This document shows positions 54,406 to 64,000 of a stretch of 64,000 nt of DNA, in pieces. A program made the translations under genes and the position numbers. The stretch spans positions 186,001 through 250,000 of the forward strand of contig CAVWCW010000007.1 of assembly GCA_963753615.1 (NCBI GenBank), read 5' to 3'. Numbering within the stretch: the first letter of the stretch is position 1; each line of letters starts with the position of its first letter. Below the pieces are notes generated by a model. It had not been told where the DNA came from. It saw nothing but the letters and a program-made list of their open reading frames with translations, and did no database searches. Source of the stretch: CAVWCW01 sp963753615 (lineage in GTDB: Bacteria; Pseudomonadota; Gammaproteobacteria; Chromatiales; Chromatiaceae).

Positions 54406-55486
54406 TCAATCGGCCAACCGCTGCAACTGTTCCACCAGCCGCCGGCGTCGTTGCGCGTCTTCGGGGCGAAGGCTCAGGTGCCCCACCTTGCGCCCGGCGC
54501 GCGGGGCCTTGCCATAGTCGTGCACGTGGGCTTCGGGAATGGCCAGCACCTGCTCGAGCGGGGGCATGGCGCCGACGCAATTGACCATGGCCGCCTGGCC
54601 GATCGGCCCGGTGGCGCCCAGGCCGAGGCCCAACACCGCCCTTAGGTGGTTCTCGAACTGGCTGGTCTCCGCCCCCTCGATGGTCCAGTGCCCGGAGTTG
54701 TGAACCCGCGGCGCGAACTCATTCGCCAACAGGCGGCCGCCGACCTGAAACAGTTCCAGGGCCAGCACCCCCACGTAGTCGAAATACTCCAACAGACGCC
54801 CCAGGTACTGTTCGGCCCGGGCCTGCATCGGATCCCCGGGCCGGCTCAGGGACAACCTTAGTATGCCGTCGCGGTGCGTGTTCTCAGACACCGGATAGTA
54901 GGCGATCTCGCCTTGGCGCCCGCGGGCGGCGATCACCGACAGCTCGCGCTCGAACGGCACCAGGGACTCGACGATGGCCGCCACCCCGCCGATGGCAGCC
55001 CAAGCGGCGGCCAGGTCGTCATCGCTGCGCAGCAGCGCCTGGCCCTTGCCGTCGTATCCTAAGCGGCGGGTCTTGAGCACGGCCGGCAGGCCGACCTCGG
55101 CCACCGCGGCGCTCAGCTCATCCAGGCTGGCAACGGCCTGGAAGCGCGGCGTGTCGATCCCGAGTTCCCGGAACAGGGTCTTTTCCGCCAGCCGGTCCTG
55201 GGCCGCGGCCAGGGCCGCCGGGCCCGGGTGCACCGGCAGTTGGCGGGCCAGATACTCGACGCTGGCGCAAGGGCACGTTCTCGAACTCGTAGGTGATTAC
55301 ATCGGCCGGGGCCGCCAGCCGGTCCAGCAGCGCGCGGTCGTCGAATTCGCCCTGCAGGCCGTCCGCCACCGGACCGGCGCAGGCATCTTCTGCCGAATCG
55401 AGAAACCGCACCCTAATACCCAGGGGATGTCCGGCCAGGGCCAGCATGCGGGCCAACTGCCCGCCACCGAGCACGCCGACGATCAC
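54406..55486 (-). CDS. purK: 5-(carboxyamino)imidazole ribonucleotide synthase (one apparent insertion)
   Basis: ATP-grasp enzyme of purine synthesis. N-terminal part VGVLGGGQLARMLALAGHPLG to TYEFENVPL is in one frame and the remainder (from PGPAALAAAQDRLAEKTLFRELGI, with PAVLKTRRLGYDGKGQ and NEFAPRVHNSGHWTIEGAETSQFENHLRA read in shorter pieces) is in another. One extra base near 55268 explains it; removing it gives 359 residues, the family size. All expected motifs are present. ATGA overlap with purE. Confidence 0.92.
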
Positions 55487-55980
55487 GCCGAGAGATCCCG
55501 CGGGTCCGGGCGCCCCAGCACCTGCTCGGTCTGGCGGGCGCGGAACGCCTCCAGGCGCTCCCGGTACTGGGGGTGTTTGTTGCCGAGAATCGCGGCCGCC
55601 AGGAGGGCCGCATTGGTGGCCCCGGCCTTGCCGATGGCCAGAGTGCCCACCGGTATGCCCGCCGGCATCTGGGCGATGGAGAGCAGCGAATCCATACCGT
55701 TGAGGGCCTTGGACTGCACCGGCACCCCAAGCACCGGCAGGGAGGTCTTGGCGGCGGTCATGCCCGGCAGGTGGGCGGCCCCGCCGGCACCAGCGACGAT
55801 CACCTCCAGGCCGCGCCCGGCCGCCTGTTCGGCATAGGCGAACAGCTTGTCCGGGGTGCGGTGGGCAGACACCACCTCCACCTCGTGGGGGATGCCAAGC
55901 TGTTCCAAGGTGTTCGCCGCATGCTGCATGGTGTCCCAGTCCGAGACCGAGCCCATGATGATGCCGACCAATGGTTGCAT
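55483..55980 (-). CDS. purE: N5-carboxyaminoimidazole ribonucleotide mutase
   Basis: Converts N5-CAIR to CAIR, next after PurK. 165 residues with IIMGSVSDWDTMQHAAN, EVVSAHRTPDKLFAYAEQA and IVAGAGGAAHLPGMTAAKT. Stop overlaps the purK start as ATGA, so the pair is coupled. Confidence 0.96.
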   Translation of the reverse strand: MQPLVGIIMGSVSDWDTMQHAANTLEQLGIPHEVEVVSAHRTPDKLFAYAEQAAGRGLEVIVAGAGGAAHLPGMTAAKTSLPVLGVPVQSKALNGMDSLLSIAQMPAGIPVGTLAIGKAGATNAALLAAAILGNKHPQYRERLEAFRARQTEQVLGRPDPRDLSA

Positions 55981-56071
55981 AGCCTGCCCTCTCGCCCTGG
56001 AGCGGTAAAACCGGCGATTTTAACCCGATCCGCCCCGTTTATGGAAAGCGGAGCCCACCGCCAGGCCATAT

Positions 56072-56842
56072 TCAGCCGCCGGCCACCTGCTCCTGCACCG
56101 GGGCCGGGGCCAGTTCCCATTCGAATCCGGGTAGGGCCATGAACGCGGCGCGGATACCGTCATTCCATCGGGTGCGGATGTTGATCAGAAAGGGGTCTTC
56201 CGCCTCGAACTTGCAGCGGTGGCCAAGCACCAGGCTGTCCTTGATATAGGTGCTGACCTCGAACGGCGGCCCCACGGTGATATTGGAGCGGGAGGTAGCA
56301 TCCAGAGACACCAGCGTCAAGCGGCCGCCGTCTTCCATGCTCAGATCCGGGCGGGCGATGCGGTCCAGGGCAGGCTTGCCGTACTTGCTCTCGCCGATCT
56401 GCAGGTAGGGGGTCTCCGGCGAGGCGGTGATGTAGTTGCCCTGAGGGTAGATCAGCATCAGGCCGTGGGGCTGGCCCTGGATCTGGCCCCCGATAATCAG
56501 GGTGGTCTCGCCGCTTACCCCGCTCTGGGCCAGGGCCGAACCGTGCTCTTGCTGCACCGCCAGGCTGACTTGGCCGACGTACTCCGCGGCCTCGAACAGA
56601 TATCGGACAGTGGCCAGGTTGGGGCCGCCGCTTGGGTAATCCAAATCGCGCTGGATATGGTTCATCACCTCCTGGGTGGTGGCGAGATTCCCCGCCGAAA
56701 GGATCACGAAAAACCGGTCTGGACCCGGTTTGAACACGTGCATCTTGCTGTAGGTGGTCACGTAGTCGACCCCCGCATTGGTGCGGGAGTCGCTGGCGAA
56801 GACCAGGCCCTGGTCCAAGCACAGGCCGAGACAATAGGTCAT
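56072..56842 (-). CDS. Anbu (proteasome-like) peptidase
   Basis: 256-residue relative of 20S proteasome beta subunits and HslV, of the bacterial Anbu type. The nucleophile is Thr2 (MTYCLGLCLDQGLVFASDSR), with an Asp in SDSRTN near residue 18 and a Lys in YSKMHVF near residue 33, the catalytic set of the fold. It lies divergently from the transglutaminase/DUF2126, ATP-grasp and alpha-E genes, the association described for Anbu. Anbu forms helical rather than closed-ring particles in known cases; its natural substrate is unknown. Confidence 0.9.
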   Translation of the reverse strand: MTYCLGLCLDQGLVFASDSRTNAGVDYVTTYSKMHVFKPGPDRFFVILSAGNLATTQEVMNHIQRDLDYPSGGPNLATVRYLFEAAEYVGQVSLAVQQEHGSALAQSGVSGETTLIIGGQIQGQPHGLMLIYPQGNYITASPETPYLQIGESKYGKPALDRIARPDLSMEDGGRLTLVSLDATSRSNITVGPPFEVSTYIKDSLVLGHRCKFEAEDPFLINIRTRWNDGIRAAFMALPGFEWELAPAPVQEQVAGG

Positions 56843-57054
56843 GGGGGCACCTCGGTAACGAGCCCCTGATCGCGGGGCTATTCCGCGTCTATTCTAGCCG
56901 CGATCCGGCGGGCCGTCACCGCCCCGCGCCGACCCCGGTATTTCGCTCGCAAGCAACCGGAGCCGGGCATATACTCCAAGCGGTTTGGTACGATTCCTGC
57001 TCCCCCGATCACGCAATCGAGACCACCCCCCCACAGCACCTTGAGGAGTTTCCC

Positions 57055-60000
57055 ATGTCGATCCGGGTCGCCATCCACCACAAGACCGAATACCGCTACG
57101 ACCGACTGGTATCCCTGGGACCGCACCTGGTGCGCCTGCGCCCGGCTCCCCACACCCGCACACCGGTACACCGCTACGCCCTGCACATCGAACCCGAGGA
57201 GCACTTCATCAACTGGCAGCAGGACCCCTTCGGCAACTTCGTGGCGCGCCTGGTGTTCCCGGAACGCACCCGCAAGTTTTCGGTGGAGGTGGACCTGATC
57301 GCCGACATGGTCACCATCAACCCGTTCGACTTCTTCGTAGACCCCTCGGCCACCCACTACCCGTTCCGCTACGAGCCGCAACTGGCCAAGGAGTTGACCC
57401 CCTACTTCGAGACTGCGCGAGCAGGGCCCGCTGCTGATGAAGTATCTGGCCGGGATTCCCCGAGACAAGCGCGAGATCAACGACTTCCTGGTCGACCTCA
57501 ACCGCGACCTGCAGCAGCACATCGGCTATCTGATCCGCATGGAGCCCGGGGTGCAAACCTGCGAGCAGACGCTGGAACGGGCCAAGGGCTCGTGCCGCGA
57601 CAGCGCCTGGCTGCTGGTGCAGATTCTGCGCCACCTGGGGCTGGCCGCGCGCTTCGTCTCCGGCTACCTGGTGCAGCTGGCTGCCGACGAGAAGTCCCTG
57701 GACGGCCCCTCGGGCCCGGAGCAGGACTTCACCGACCTGCACGCCTGGACCGAGGTCTATGTGCCCGGTGCCGGCTGGATGGGACTCGACCCCACCTCGG
57801 GGTTGTTCGCCGGCGAGGGTCACATCCCGCTGGCCTGCACCCCGGACCCGGTGAGTGCGGCGCCGATCACCGGCGCGGTGGAAAAGTGCGAGACCGAGTT
57901 CCGGTTCGAAAACAAGGTCACCCGCATCCACGAAGACCCGCGGGTCACCAAGCCCTACAGCGACGAGCAGTGGGCGGCGGTGATGGCCCTGGGCGACGAC
58001 CTGGACCGGCGACCTGGAGGCCGACGACGTGCGCCTGACGATGGGCGGCGAGCCGACCTTCGTCTCCATCGACGACATGGACGGCGCCGAGTGGAACACC
58101 GCCGCCCTGGGCGCCCACAAGCGCGAGCGCGCCGGCGAGCTGCTGCGGCGGCTGTGGCAGCGCTTCGCCCCGGGCGGCCTGCTGCACTACGGCCAGGGCA
58201 AGTGGTACCCCGGCGAACCGCTGCCGCGCTGGGCCCTGAGCTGCTTCTGGCGCAGCGACGGCAAACCGATGTGGCAAGACCCGTCACTGCTGGCCGACCC
58301 GGAAACCCGCAAGGGGCGGATGCGGACCAGGCCGAGCGCCTTGCCCGGGGCCTGGCGCGCCGCCTCGGGCGTGCCCGAGGACCATGCCGAGCCGGGCTAC
58401 GAGGATGCTCTCTACTACCTGTGGAAAGAAGGCAACCTGCCGCACAACGTGGACGTGCTGGACAGCCGCCTGGACGACAAGCTGGAGCGCGAGCGCCTGC
58501 GCCGGCTGTTCGACCAGGGACTGGATCAGGTCGTCGGATTTGCCCTGCCGCTGGCCTGGGAACCGGTGAGCGGGCGCTGGATCTCCAGCCGCTGGCAGTT
58601 TCGCCGGCGGCCACATGTTCCTGGTGCCCGGCGACTCGCCGATGGGGCTGCGCCTGCCCCTGGATGCCCTGGAATGGGAGCCCGAGGCACAGCGCCAGAC
58701 AGTTGCTGCCGCGCGACAGCTTCGAGCCTCGGGAGGCCCTTCCCGAACGCTTCGGCGAGGTCAGCGCCCGCTACAGCGCCCAGCATGCCGACGCCGGTGG
58801 CGCACCCAGAGATCCGCGAGCAAGGCCCGGCGGAGGCCGGCGGGCACTGGTGCGAACCGCCCTCTGCATCGAGCCCCGGGAGGGGCGCATGCACGTGTTC
58901 CTCCCTCCCATCACCCATCTGGAGCAATGGCTGGACCCTGATCGAGGCGCTGGAGTCGGAGGCCGCCGCGTTGGAGCTGCCGCTGGTGCTGGAGGGCTAC
59001 GAGCCGCCCCATGACGAGCGCCTGCAGCGCCTGTCGGTGACCCCCGATCCGGGGGTGATCGAGGTCAATATCCACCCGGCCGCCAGCTGGCGGGAACTGG
59101 TGGGCAACACCGCGACCCTCTACGAAGAGGCCCGGCTGGCCCGCCTGGGCACCGAGAAAGTTCATGCTCGACGGCCGCCACACCGGCACCGGCGGCGGCA
59201 ACCACGTCACCATCGGCGGCCCCTCGCCGGCGGACAGCCCGATCCTGCGCCGGCCCCAGGTGCTGGCCAGCCTGTCACCTTCTGGCAGAACCACCCGAGC
59301 CTCTCTTACCTGTTCTCCGGGCTTTTCATCGGCCCCACCTCCCAGGCCCCGCGGGTCGACGAGGGCCGCGACGACAGCCTCTACGAACTGGAGATCGCCC
59401 TGCAGCAGTTGCCGCCCGGAGAGACTCCATCGCCCTGGCTGGTGGACCGGGTGCTGCGCAACCTGCTGATCGACCTCACCGGCAACACCCACCGCGCGGA
59501 ATTCTGCATCGACAAACTCTACTCACCCGACTCGCCGGCCGGGCGCCGCGGACTGGTCGAGTTCCGCGCCTTCGAGATGCCGCCCCATTACCGCATGAGC
59601 GCGGTGCAAATGCTGCTGCTGCGCACCCTGATCGCGCGCTTCTGGGACCACCCTACGACCACCCCCTGGTGCGCTGGGGCACCGAACTGCACGATCGCTT
59701 CATGCTGCCCCACTACGTGGAGCGCGACCTGGCGGACGTGGTGGGGCAGACTCAACGCCTGGGGCTACCCGTTCGACCCGGCCTGGCTTGACCCCTTCCT
59801 GGAGTTCCGCTTCCCCCGCTACGGCAGCGTGCAGTTGGACGACATCGAGCTGGAACTGCGCTTTGCCATCGAGCCCTGGAACGTGCTCGGCGAAGAGGTC
59901 ACCGCCCAGGGCACCGCGCGCTTCGTGGACTCCTCGGTGGAGCGGCTGCAGGTCGGGCCCGGGGCATGACACAGCCGCGCCATCTGGTCACCTGCAACGG

Positions 60001-60359
60001 TCGCCGGGTGCCTATGCGGCGCACCGGCAGCCGAGGCGAGTATGTGGCCGGGGTTCGCTTCAAGGCCTGGCAGCCGCCCTCCGGTCTGCACCCGGGCATC
60101 GGCGTGCAGGCACCCCTGGTGTTCGATTTGATCGATACCTGGAGCGGACGCTCGCTGGGCGGCTGCACCTACCACGTCACCCACCCCGGGGGCCGCCACG
60201 AAGAACACTTCCCGGTGAACGCCTACGAAGCCGAGTCCCGGCGCTTGGCACGTTTCTGGCAACGGACATACCCCTGGTCCGGTAAGTCCGCCCCCGGAAG
60301 AGCCCAGCGGCGATTTTCCCCACACCCTGGATCTGCGCTATGCTCCGAAACAGTGCTGA
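57055..60359 (+). CDS. Transglutaminase-like / DUF2126 fusion protein (multiple apparent indels)
   Basis: Corrected product about 1099 residues. The Bact_transglu_N domain (RVAIHHKTEYRYDRLVSLGP onwards) leads into a transglutaminase core with the full triad: Cys near 180 (AKGSCRDSAW), His near 229 (DLHAWTEVY) and Asp near 245 (GLDPTSG). DUF2126 starts about residue 320 (LTMGGEPTFVS) and runs to SGDFPHTLDLRYAPKQC, including GNTHRAEFCIDKLY and GLVEFRAFEMPPHYR. I infer extra bases near 57417, 58010, 58367, 58604, 58698, 58932, 59156, 59747, 60257 and missing ones near 58315, 59274, 59653, 59957. Net correction makes 3300 bases. The second half has been suggested to be a GS-like amidoligase relative; activity is unproven. 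Confidence 0.85.
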
Positions 60360-60398
60360 TTCGAAGGCAGCGGGATTCAACATAGTGCGAGGCGGGCG

Positions 60399-61869
60399 AT
60401 GAGCATCGACTGGAAGGTATATCAGAGTGGACGGCCTCTACGACGAGCTGTTGCTGAACGGCGGGCGCTCGCGCCGCCAGGCCCAGGAACCTGGTGCGCC
60501 AGCTGGCGAAAATGGACGAAGACGAGCTGGCCGCCCGCCAGGCCGCCGCCGAGCTTGTCGATCAAGGAGATGGGAGTCACCTTCACCGTCTACACCGAGG
60601 AAGAAGGCACCATCGACCGCGCCTGGCCCTTCGACATCATCCCGCGCATTATCGCCAAGCAGGAATGGGACGGCATCGAGGCCGGCCTGAAGCAGCGGGT
60701 GCAGGCCCTCAACCTGTTTATCGACGACCTCTATCACGAGCAAAAGATCGTCAAGGACGGCGTTTTCCCGGCCGAGGTCCTGGCCGAGTCGGAAAACTTC
60801 CGCCCCCAGTGCGTCGGGGTCGACCCGCCGCTGGGCATCTGGGCCCATATCTGCGGCTCCGACCTGGTACGCGACGGCGACGGCACCATGTATGTGCTAG
60901 AAGACAATCTGCGGGTACCCTCCGGGGTCTCCTACATGCTGGAGAACCGGCTGGTCACTAAGCGGGTCTTCCCCGAACTGTTCGAGCGACTACGCCCCGC
61001 TGCCGGTGGACGACTACCCGTCCCAGCTGTTCGATACCCTGGCCGCCCTGTCGCCGCGCCGGCCGACTACCCCGAGGTAGTGGTGCTGACCCCGGGTATC
61101 TACAACTCCGCCTATTTCGAGCACTGCCTATCTGGCCCAGCAGATGGGCTGCGAACTGGTGGAAGGGCAGCGACCTGTGCGTGGACGACGACGACTGCGT
61201 CTACATGCGCACCGTCGACGGCCCCGAGCGGGTGGACGTGATCTACCGTCGCATCGACGATCTGTTCATGGACCCCGAGGCATTTCGCCCCGACTCCGCG
61301 CTCGGCGTACCCGGCCTGCTGCGGGCCTGGAAGGCCGGCAACGTGGCCCTGGCCAATGCCCCCGGCGCCGGCGTGGCGGACGACAAGGTGGTCTATGCCT
61401 TCGTGCCCGAGATCATCAAGTACTACCTGGACCAGGACCCCATGATCGCCAACGTCCCGACCTACCGCTGCCTGTACCCGGACGAGCGCGAGTACGTACT
61501 GGCCAATCTCGCCGAGCTGGTGGTCAAGCCGGCCAACGAGTCCGGCGGATACGGCATGCTGATGGGCCCGGCATTCGACCAAGGCAGAGCGCGACAAGTT
61601 CGCCGAGCTGATCCGCAAGAACCCCCGCAACTACATCGCCCAGCCGACGCTCAGCCTTTCCACCGTGCCCACCGTGGTGGGCAAGACGGCTGGAACCGCG
61701 GCACGTGGACCTGCGGCCGTTCATCCTCTCCGCCGACCGTATCCAGGTCACCACCGGCGGGCTGACCCGGGTGGCCTTGCGCAAGGGCTCGCTCATCGTC
61801 AATTCGTCCCAGGGCGGCGGCAGCAAGGACACCTGGATCGTCGACACTGGCGACGCCAACCGGACATAG
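60399..61869 (+). CDS. Circularly permuted ATP-grasp protein (multiple apparent indels)
   Basis: Corrected product 487 residues of the CP_ATPgrasp_2 (DUF404/DUF407) family. Segments in order: DGLYDELLL, SIKEMGVTFTVYTEEEGTID, WPFDIIPRIIAKQEWDGIE, RPQCVGVDPPLGIWAHICG, YVLEDNLRVPSGVSYMLEN (metal/ATP region), VVLTPGIYNSAYFEH, VVKPANESGGYGMLMGP and VALRKGSLIVNSSQGGGSK. They lie in alternating frames. Eight extra bases (near 60426, 60483, 60556, 60990, 61127, 61163, 61573, 61686) and one missing (near 61066) reconcile them to 1464 bases. Predicted peptide-bond-forming ligase; substrate unknown. Confidence 0.87.
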
Positions 61870-61881
61870 GGAGAAGAACCG

Positions 61882-62845
61882 ATGCTCTCGCGCGTTGCCG
61901 AAAACATCTACTGGATGGCCCGCTACCTCGAGCGGGCCGAAGACGCCGCCCGCCTGATCAGCGTCAATACCAACCTGCTGCTGGATCTGCCCAAGGGCAT
62001 CGACCCGGGTTGGGAGCCGCTTGATCGTGATCACCGGCTCCGGCGAACTATTCGCCGAAAAGCACCCGGAATGCACCGAGCGCCGTGCCTTGCGGTTTTT
62101 GATCGGTGAGCAAAAGAACCCCAGCTCGATCCTGTCCAGCCTGCGAGGGGCGCGCGAGAACTGCCGCACCATTCGGGACATCGTCCCGCGGGAATGCTGG
62201 GAAGAGATCAACGAACTCCACCTGCACGCACAGGAAAACCTGCAGACGGGCCTGAGCAAACGCGGGCGCCACGACTACCTGCACAACATCATCCGCGGCT
62301 GCCAGACCATCGTCGGCGCCATGGCCGGCACCATGAATCACGACCAGGGCTTCCGCTTCCTGCGCCTAGGCCGGTACCTGGAACGCGCCGACATGACCAG
62401 CCGCATCATCGACGTGCGCACCGCCGACCTGCTGCCCGAAGACGCCCCCGAGCTCGGCCCGTTCGACAACATCCAGTGGGTAACCGTGCTGAAATCGCTC
62501 ACCGGCTACCAGATGTATCGCCGCAGCCGCCAAGTGCGGGTGCGCCGCTCCGAGGTGCTGCGCTTCCTGTTCCAGGACGCAGAATTCCCGCGTGCGGTGA
62601 TGCACAGCCTGGTGCAGGCCGAGGCCATCGCCGGCGGCCTGGGTCACAACGAGGACGTGCTGCGGCTGCTGGGCCGGCTCAAGCGCCTGGTCCAAGGTAC
62701 AGACGTAGCGGCTCTGACCCAGGCCGAGCTGCACCAATTCATCGACGAGCTGCAGCTCGGCCTGACCGAGTTGCACGGCGAGTTGGGCCGCAGTTACTTC
62801 CAGTTCGAACCTCCCACCCAGGCCCAGAGCCAGACCCAGGGCTAG
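61882..62845 (+). CDS. Alpha-E domain protein (one apparent insertion)
   Basis: Corrected 320 residues of the all-helical alpha-E family (DUF403). It starts MLSRVAENIYWMARYLERAED, the family signature, and later shows DIVPRECWEEINELH, FLRLGRYLERADMTSRIID and FPRAVMHSLVQAEAIAGGLG. An extra base near 62021 shifts the frame after residue ~46. Alpha-E proteins are found with the circularly permuted ATP-grasp and transglutaminase partners; their role is unknown. It follows the ATP-grasp gene by 12 bases with a purine-rich ribosome site. Confidence 0.88.
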
Positions 62846-62916
62846 CCCGGAATCGCGCGCGCCCACTCCGGGATGCGGACGCCGCACGTTTTCCCGCACA
62901 GCCGCTGGCGCGGGGA

Positions 62917-64000
62917 TTACCGATCCGGCGCGGTGCGCCGAAGGTCGAAGCTATAGGGACCGTAGGCGCTCGGCGGGGCGTCGCGGGCCGGCGGCGGGGC
63001 ATCGATCAATCGGTAGACAAAGCGCTCTCGGCGCCGGCATTGGGCCTCCACACGGTCGGCCGGCAGCCCCGGATAGGGTTGCTGGTCGGGTCGCCATTCG
63101 TGTGCGCCGACCAACAGAGCTTGGGACATGTCCGGATGGGACAGTACGATCTGCAGCGGGGCCTGGGCGGGAATCCCGGGGTGCAGGCCGCGCTGGGGCC
63201 GAAAGCGGCGGAAGCGGATGCCGAGCAGGCGCAGCGGGCCTTCGGCGTCCCGATCCGGACGCAGTCGCAGGCGATAGCCGTTGCAGGACAGGACCCAACG
63301 CTCCGGGTCGAGCCCGCCCTCCGCGGCAGGGCGCATCAGCAGCTGGATGCGGCCGCTGCTGGAATCCATCAGGCGCGAGCCCCCCGCCTCCTGGGAGGCC
63401 ACGTCCCCCACCAGGGGCCAGAACTCCAGGGCTTGGCTGAGCTGCAACCGGCTGCCGCCCACTTCGAGGCCGCCGATCTCGCGCAACCGGGCATCCAAGA
63501 GCCGGCAACTCAGGGGCTCGGGCAGGGCCAGGCCTCCGGCCTCCAGGTCCGCCAGCACCTGCTCCAGATCTCGGCGCAGGTAATAGGGCAAAGCGAAGCG
63601 TTCGTGCAGCTCGTCGCCCCAGTCCGTGAGCTCGGGCACCGGGTCGCGGCGAACCAGCAGAGCGCAGATCGCCCGCAGCAGGCCAGCCAGGGCGGTGGCC
63701 CGCTCCGGGCTCGGTGGCATGCGCAGGGCCCGGAACTCCACCAGCCCGAGGCAGCCACGCCCCGGCAGGTAAGGGTTCCACAGCTTTTCGATATTGAGCT
63801 CGCTGCGGTGGGGGTTCCCGGAAGGGTCGCACAAGAACGGACTGAGGCCGGCCCAGAGACGCTCCGGCTTTAGGTTGGCGCCGCGCTCCAGACGTTCCAG
63901 GGCCAGGCCCAGCTCTCGGAAGCTGTCGCGCACCCCTTCGTCCACCCGCGGAGCCTGGCTGCTGCTGCCAAGAAACTCCGGTCCGAACCAATAGGATAGG
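62917..64000 (-). CDS. Second DUF2126-type protein (partial; N terminus beyond window)
   Basis: At least 360 residues, open to the right edge and in a single clean frame. It begins within LSYWFGPEFLGSSSQAPRVDEG, the equivalent of SYLFSGLFIGPTSQAPRVDEG in the fusion protein. GNPHRSELNIEKLWNP and GLVEFRALRMPPSPERA parallel its HR-x-E and GLVEFRA motifs. The tail (RWVLSCNGYRL, GLHPGIPAQAPLQIVL) also aligns, but it ends differently (YSFDLRRTAPDR). It is clearly diverged from the first copy, so it is not a recent duplicate. Convergent with the alpha-E gene. Confidence 0.8.
   Translation of the reverse strand, partial: LSYWFGPEFLGSSSQAPRVDEGVRDSFRELGLALERLERGANLKPERLWAGLSPFLCDPSGNPHRSELNIEKLWNPYLPGRGCLGLVEFRALRMPPSPERATALAGLLRAICALLVRRDPVPELTDWGDELHERFALPYYLRRDLEQVLADLEAGGLALPEPLSCRLLDARLREIGGLEVGGSRLQLSQALEFWPLVGDVASQEAGGSRLMDSSSGRIQLLMRPAAEGGLDPERWVLSCNGYRLRLRPDRDAEGPLRLLGIRFRRFRPQRGLHPGIPAQAPLQIVLSHPDMSQALLVGAHEWRPDQQPYPGLPADRVEAQCRRRERFVYRLIDAPPPARDAPPSAYGPYSFDLRRTAPDR

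Noticed and set aside
57055..62021. True pseudogenisation of the amidoligase operon
   Set aside because: No stop codons other than those caused by frame changes, key residues kept throughout, and corrected lengths all divisible by three.

Overview
The window is a high-GC, gene-dense chromosomal segment of a Gram-negative gammaproteobacterium. The xerD-ogt-sbcB end, the rpsP-rimM-trmD-rplS operon, the complete mraZ-to-ftsZ (dcw) cluster followed by lpxC, zapD-yacG, secA-argJ-mutT/thiE and rsmI/lpoA-yraN-diaA-dolP are all typical gammaproteobacterial neighbourhoods. MurE carries the DNPR motif of meso-diaminopimelate enzymes, and a proteobacterial-type phosphoribulokinase points to Calvin-cycle autotrophy. 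A purple-sulfur or sulfur-oxidising member of the Chromatiales-type lineages would fit, but that is inference; no 16S gene is present.

Layout. 0-2.5 kb: partial xerD, ogt, sbcB. 2.6-6.1 kb: translation and secretion genes rplS, trmD, rimM, rpsP, ffh on the minus strand. 6.2-9.3 kb: a ypjD/ccsA-like membrane protein facing a three-gene set (two GT-A glycosyltransferases and an ArsS-type radical SAM protein) of the arsenosugar type. 9.5-13.5 kb: type IV pilus genes pilB, pilC, pilD, then coaE, zapD, yacG. 15.3-20.3 kb (minus): mutT-thiE fusion, argJ, secA. 20.9-22.3 kb: dciA against lpxC. 22.9-40.7 kb: the full dcw cluster on the minus strand, driven by a strong promoter with an MraZ repeat array, and containing an extra 52-codon ORF between murC and murB. 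40.9-41.3 kb: RNase P RNA. 41.4-49.2 kb: rsmI and the lpoA-yraN-diaA-dolP group, an FAD-linked oxidase and a PhoR-like kinase. 49.2-56.0 kb: a hydrolase, phosphoribulokinase, dxs, a DUF302 protein, an InaA-type kinase, purK and purE. 56.1-64.0 kb: an Anbu proteasome-like protease divergent from a transglutaminase/DUF2126 fusion, a circularly permuted ATP-grasp ligase and an alpha-E protein, with a second DUF2126 gene running in from the right edge.

The most interesting biology is this last block: a predicted peptide-ligation and proteolysis system of unknown product, here with two DUF2126 genes. The small ORF inside the dcw cluster and the structured ftsZ-lpxC intergenic region are the other main leads.

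A caveat runs through the annotation. Single-base insertions and deletions break argJ, secA, mraY, the histidine kinase, purK and three genes of the 57-62 kb block. They cluster in two stretches (16.85-18.25 kb and 57.4-62.0 kb). Several hit genes that should be essential, and in every case undoing the inferred indels gives a length divisible by three. They are best read as sequence errors, and the broken genes are annotated as single CDS.
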